Assembly: GCA_964628515.1 (NCBI GenBank)
Contig: CAZVNZ010000019.1
Coordinates: 1 to 60,624, forward strand
Origin: CAZVNZ01 sp964628515
Lineage (GTDB): Bacteria > Bacillota > Clostridia > Christensenellales > Christensenellaceae
Reading direction: 5' to 3'
DNA length: 60,624 nt
Shown here: piece by piece, positions 58,366-60,624 of the stretch
How the letters are laid out: every line of letters starts with the position of its first letter
How positions within the stretch are numbered: position 1 is the first letter of the stretch
Translations under genes and position numbers: made by a program
The notes under the pieces: generated by a model
What the model was told of the DNA's origin: nothing
What the model saw: only the letters and a program-made list of their open reading frames with translations
The model's database searches: none

Positions 58366-59781
58366 ATGACAGAAGAAATTATTTTCAAAACATTTAAAAC
58401 GCACAAATATCACTACTTGTACGATAGGCATACAAATTCGATTTGCCGTATATCGCAAAAAGAATTTGATGACTTAAATTCTTTAGAAGATACAAGTACA
58501 AGTGCCACAATACGTAAATATCAAAGCTATGGATTGTTGGCGAAAAATGTTGTGAAAGAAATACGACATCCGGCTACAGACAATATAGATTATCAAATAA
58601 AAAATAACTTACAACAAATAATTTTGCAAGTTACACAGCAATGTAATCTCAGATGCTCCTACTGTGCTTACTCCGGACTGTACTCAAATCGTAGGGAGCA
58701 TTCCTGCAAGAAAATGAGTTTTGAATTGGCTAAAAAAGCGATTGATTTTTTTATTGATCGTACTTCACAAAGAGATTCCATAGTGATTTCATTTTATGGA
58801 GGAGAGCCACTACTCGAATTTGATTTAATCAAGAAATGTGTGGAATATGCTAACGCTAAAACAACAGGAAAAAAAGTAATGTTCGGATTGAGTACAAACG
58901 GCACATTATTAAAGGGCAAAATACCGCTTTTTTTGGAACAGCATAATTTTATGATTAACATAAGTTTAGATGGTTCAAAAAAGGAGCATGATGCCAACAG
59001 AAAATTTGTATCGGGTGAAGGTTCTTTTGATGTGATTATGGATAATGTAAAATATATCAACGAGAATTGTCCAAACATTAAAAAGACGCTTGGTTTTTTA
59101 ACTGTAGTTAATCCGAAAGCAAACTTAGGTTGTGTACTTGAGTTTTTTCAAACTAACAGTGTACTTGCAGACAAAAACATTATTTTCAATGCTGTTGTGG
59201 ATAATGGATATAAGGGAAATTTATCGTACGACAAAAGCTTTATGATGATAAGAGATTACGAGTACCTAAAAATGCTTTTAATGTTACTTGGAAAAATTAA
59301 TCGTAAAAGTGTAAGTGAGTTGGTTTTAAATTCTTCAATGCAATACCGACGTTTATATAAAAATCTAAATAGACACAATATTCTACAAGATATTGCACAC
59401 CACGGCGGTCCTTGCCTCCCAGGCATTGCACGGATTTTTGTTTCGGTTGAGGGGAAGCTTTTTCCGTGTGAGAAAATAGATGAAACATCCGACTTTTTTT
59501 GTATTGGTTCAATAGAAGATGGCGTTAATGCCGAAAAAATCAAGAAAATTATGAATATCGGAGAAATCACGAAAAAGGAATGCATAGATTGTTGGAATCT
59601 GCAAAACTGCATGATTTGTGCTAATCAAATTGAATTTGAGCAAGATAAAATCCCAAATAAAGCAAATAAATTAAAAGTGTGCAAAGACGAAAAAAATCGA
59701 GTATTAAATGATTTTTACGAATTATGTGTTCTTAGAGAGTTAGGCTATGAAGGCGATTTTGCAAAAGGAGAAAAAAAGTGA
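58366..59781 (+). CDS. Radical SAM/SPASM peptide maturase (CcpM-like)
   Basis: The 471-residue enzyme has an N-terminal segment like a RiPP recognition element (residues about 5-60), the radical SAM cluster motif CNLRCSYC (Cys93, 97, 100), SFYGGEPLLEF and a C-terminal SPASM-type cysteine set (LFPCEKI, CIDCWNLQNCMIC). It resembles the Cys-rich peptide maturases of the Clo7bot/CLI_3235 type. It should install a crosslink or thioether in a ribosomal peptide. AAGGAT lies 8 bases before the ATG at 58366. It overlaps its partner gene by 4 bases. No precursor is in the window. Confidence 0.88.
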   Translation: MTEEIIFKTFKTHKYHYLYDRHTNSICRISQKEFDDLNSLEDTSTSATIRKYQSYGLLAKNVVKEIRHPATDNIDYQIKNNLQQIILQVTQQCNLRCSYCAYSGLYSNRREHSCKKMSFELAKKAIDFFIDRTSQRDSIVISFYGGEPLLEFDLIKKCVEYANAKTTGKKVMFGLSTNGTLLKGKIPLFLEQHNFMINISLDGSKKEHDANRKFVSGEGSFDVIMDNVKYINENCPNIKKTLGFLTVVNPKANLGCVLEFFQTNSVLADKNIIFNAVVDNGYKGNLSYDKSFMMIRDYEYLKMLLMLLGKINRKSVSELVLNSSMQYRRLYKNLNRHNILQDIAHHGGPCLPGIARIFVSVEGKLFPCEKIDETSDFFCIGSIEDGVNAEKIKKIMNIGEITKKECIDCWNLQNCMICANQIEFEQDKIPNKANKLKVCKDEKNRVLNDFYELCVLRELGYEGDFAKGEKK

Positions 59782-60620
59782 AATATTTATCTGCATTTCC
59801 CTACACAAACGATTTGGAAATACTTCTTCGTAATAAAGATATGTTTTGTGATTACGAGTTAAAAGAAGTCATATCATACATTGAAGATAAGACTATTTTG
59901 CGTCGTGTTGCAAATGAGAATGACATAAATACATCTATTTGTTTTATGTCTGAGACATCAGCAATAAATGCACTACTATTGCTGGACAACAGCCGAAATC
60001 TTAATTTTGATGTATATTTGGAAAATTATAATTACGCTATAAAACATAATATTGAATTAGTTTGCTCTAAAAAACTTTTTTCTCAGCTTACAAGCATAAA
60101 CCCTTGCAATAATATATCTCTGCTTGAAAAACATTACACTCCTTCCGCGCAATACTATACTAACAAACTAATGTCCATTGAAACCCCTATTATTTCTGTA
60201 TTAGGATTGGGTGAGCATTGCGGTAAATTTGAGACGCAGATTTTAGTGAATGGTGTTTTGAAAAAAAGAGGATTTAAAGCTTTAAGTCTGTGTACCAATG
60301 AACTTGGAACCTTGTTTGGTATGTACTCACTGCCGAAATTTTTGTTTGGAAATACATATTCGTTTCAAGATAAAATATTAATGTTTAATAATTTTGTTTA
60401 TGATTTGTGCAAAAAATATGAACCGGATGTATTGGTATTAGGCTTTCCCGGTGGAATTACATCTTTTGAGGAAGGTTTGCACAATTATTTTGCCGAGATA
60501 CCTCTTGTTATGTCAAATGCTATTGTGTCTGATGTAGGTATTTTATGCTCTTATTTCACTCACAGGCAATTGATGTGGTACAATAAAAATGGACACTCCG
60601 AAGTCCAAGAGGTAAAATAA
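59778..60620 (+). CDS. Peptide maturation partner protein (TIGR04066-like)
   Basis: The 280-residue protein starts at a GTG overlapping the radical SAM stop, behind AAGGAGAA. From about residue 135 it reads ISVLGLGEHCGKFETQILVN, a P-loop-like stretch without the usual Ser/Thr after GK, then VLVLGFPGGITSFEEG. This pattern fits the TIGR04066-type peptide maturation proteins that travel with CcpM-like enzymes. The first third is unlike known folds. It ends 4 bases before the window edge, so any further cluster genes lie beyond it. Confidence 0.7.
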   Translation: MKYLSAFPYTNDLEILLRNKDMFCDYELKEVISYIEDKTILRRVANENDINTSICFMSETSAINALLLLDNSRNLNFDVYLENYNYAIKHNIELVCSKKLFSQLTSINPCNNISLLEKHYTPSAQYYTNKLMSIETPIISVLGLGEHCGKFETQILVNGVLKKRGFKALSLCTNELGTLFGMYSLPKFLFGNTYSFQDKILMFNNFVYDLCKKYEPDVLVLGFPGGITSFEEGLHNYFAEIPLVMSNAIVSDVGILCSYFTHRQLMWYNKNGHSEVQEVK

Positions 60621-60624
60621 AAAA

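Overview
The window looks like chromosomal DNA of an AT-rich, Gram-positive-type anaerobe of the Firmicutes, most likely an uncultured member of Clostridia. The signs are strong AGGAGG-type ribosome binding sites, TTGACA/TATAAT promoters, lipoprotein signal peptides on the solute-binding proteins, a Bacillus-type Pho box, and families typical of the phylum (DUF1934, DUF1846, LacI, SorC, WYL, corrinoid-type URO-D proteins). No rRNA or tRNA gene was seen.

Region 1 (1-2000) holds a HicAB toxin-antitoxin pair, a lone CheV and the C-terminal remnant of a Fic-like gene. Region 2 (2000-13900) is a catabolic island: a LacI regulator, two SDR dehydrogenases, an L-rhamnose-mutarotase-like protein, an SGNH hydrolase, a COG3618-type lactonase, a two-domain VOC protein, an orphan sugar-binding lipoprotein and four divergent proteins of the uroporphyrinogen decarboxylase (URO-D) superfamily. 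Two near-identical LacI-type operators sit at the same place relative to two promoters. I read it as uptake and oxidative breakdown of a modified, perhaps O-methylated, deoxy sugar. This is the most interesting candidate for an undescribed pathway.

Region 3 (14000-28400) holds a cell-surface protein with a variant sorting signal, an MNT/HepT remnant, a ClC antiporter, a complete phosphate regulon (phoPR, phoU, pstBACS, with a clear Pho box and an attenuator hairpin), a HAD hydrolase, and a patch of small accessory genes with a possible structured RNA. Region 4 (28600-34600) is a housekeeping stretch with DUF1934, an MBL hydrolase, DUF1846, rho with a long leader, and a GyrI-like/WYL pair. An AlwI-type restriction-modification pair follows (34784-37385).

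Region 5 (37669-48600) is a second sugar or polyol island in two leftward units. Unit one is SDR-deoC-SDR, with a SorC-type regulator divergent from it. Unit two is dehydrogenase, binding protein, RbsA, RbsC, an ASRT-family protein, SDR and LacI, behind a promoter with twin operators 90 bp apart. The RbsA/RbsC pair is the only sugar ABC core in the window, and its binding protein shares an unusual SEAPA-repeat linker with the orphan one in region 2.

Region 6 (48600-60624) is accessory. It has a TetR-controlled MMPL exporter operon with an LxxG-repeat secreted partner, a dGTPase-like HD protein with an extra N-terminal domain (possible phage defence), an N-terminally truncated IS3 transposase, an orphan HicB, and the start of a RiPP-type peptide maturation locus (radical SAM/SPASM enzyme plus partner) whose precursor peptide is not visible. 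A dispersed repeat that abuts or overlaps stop codons occurs three times, always in the orientation of the gene before it.
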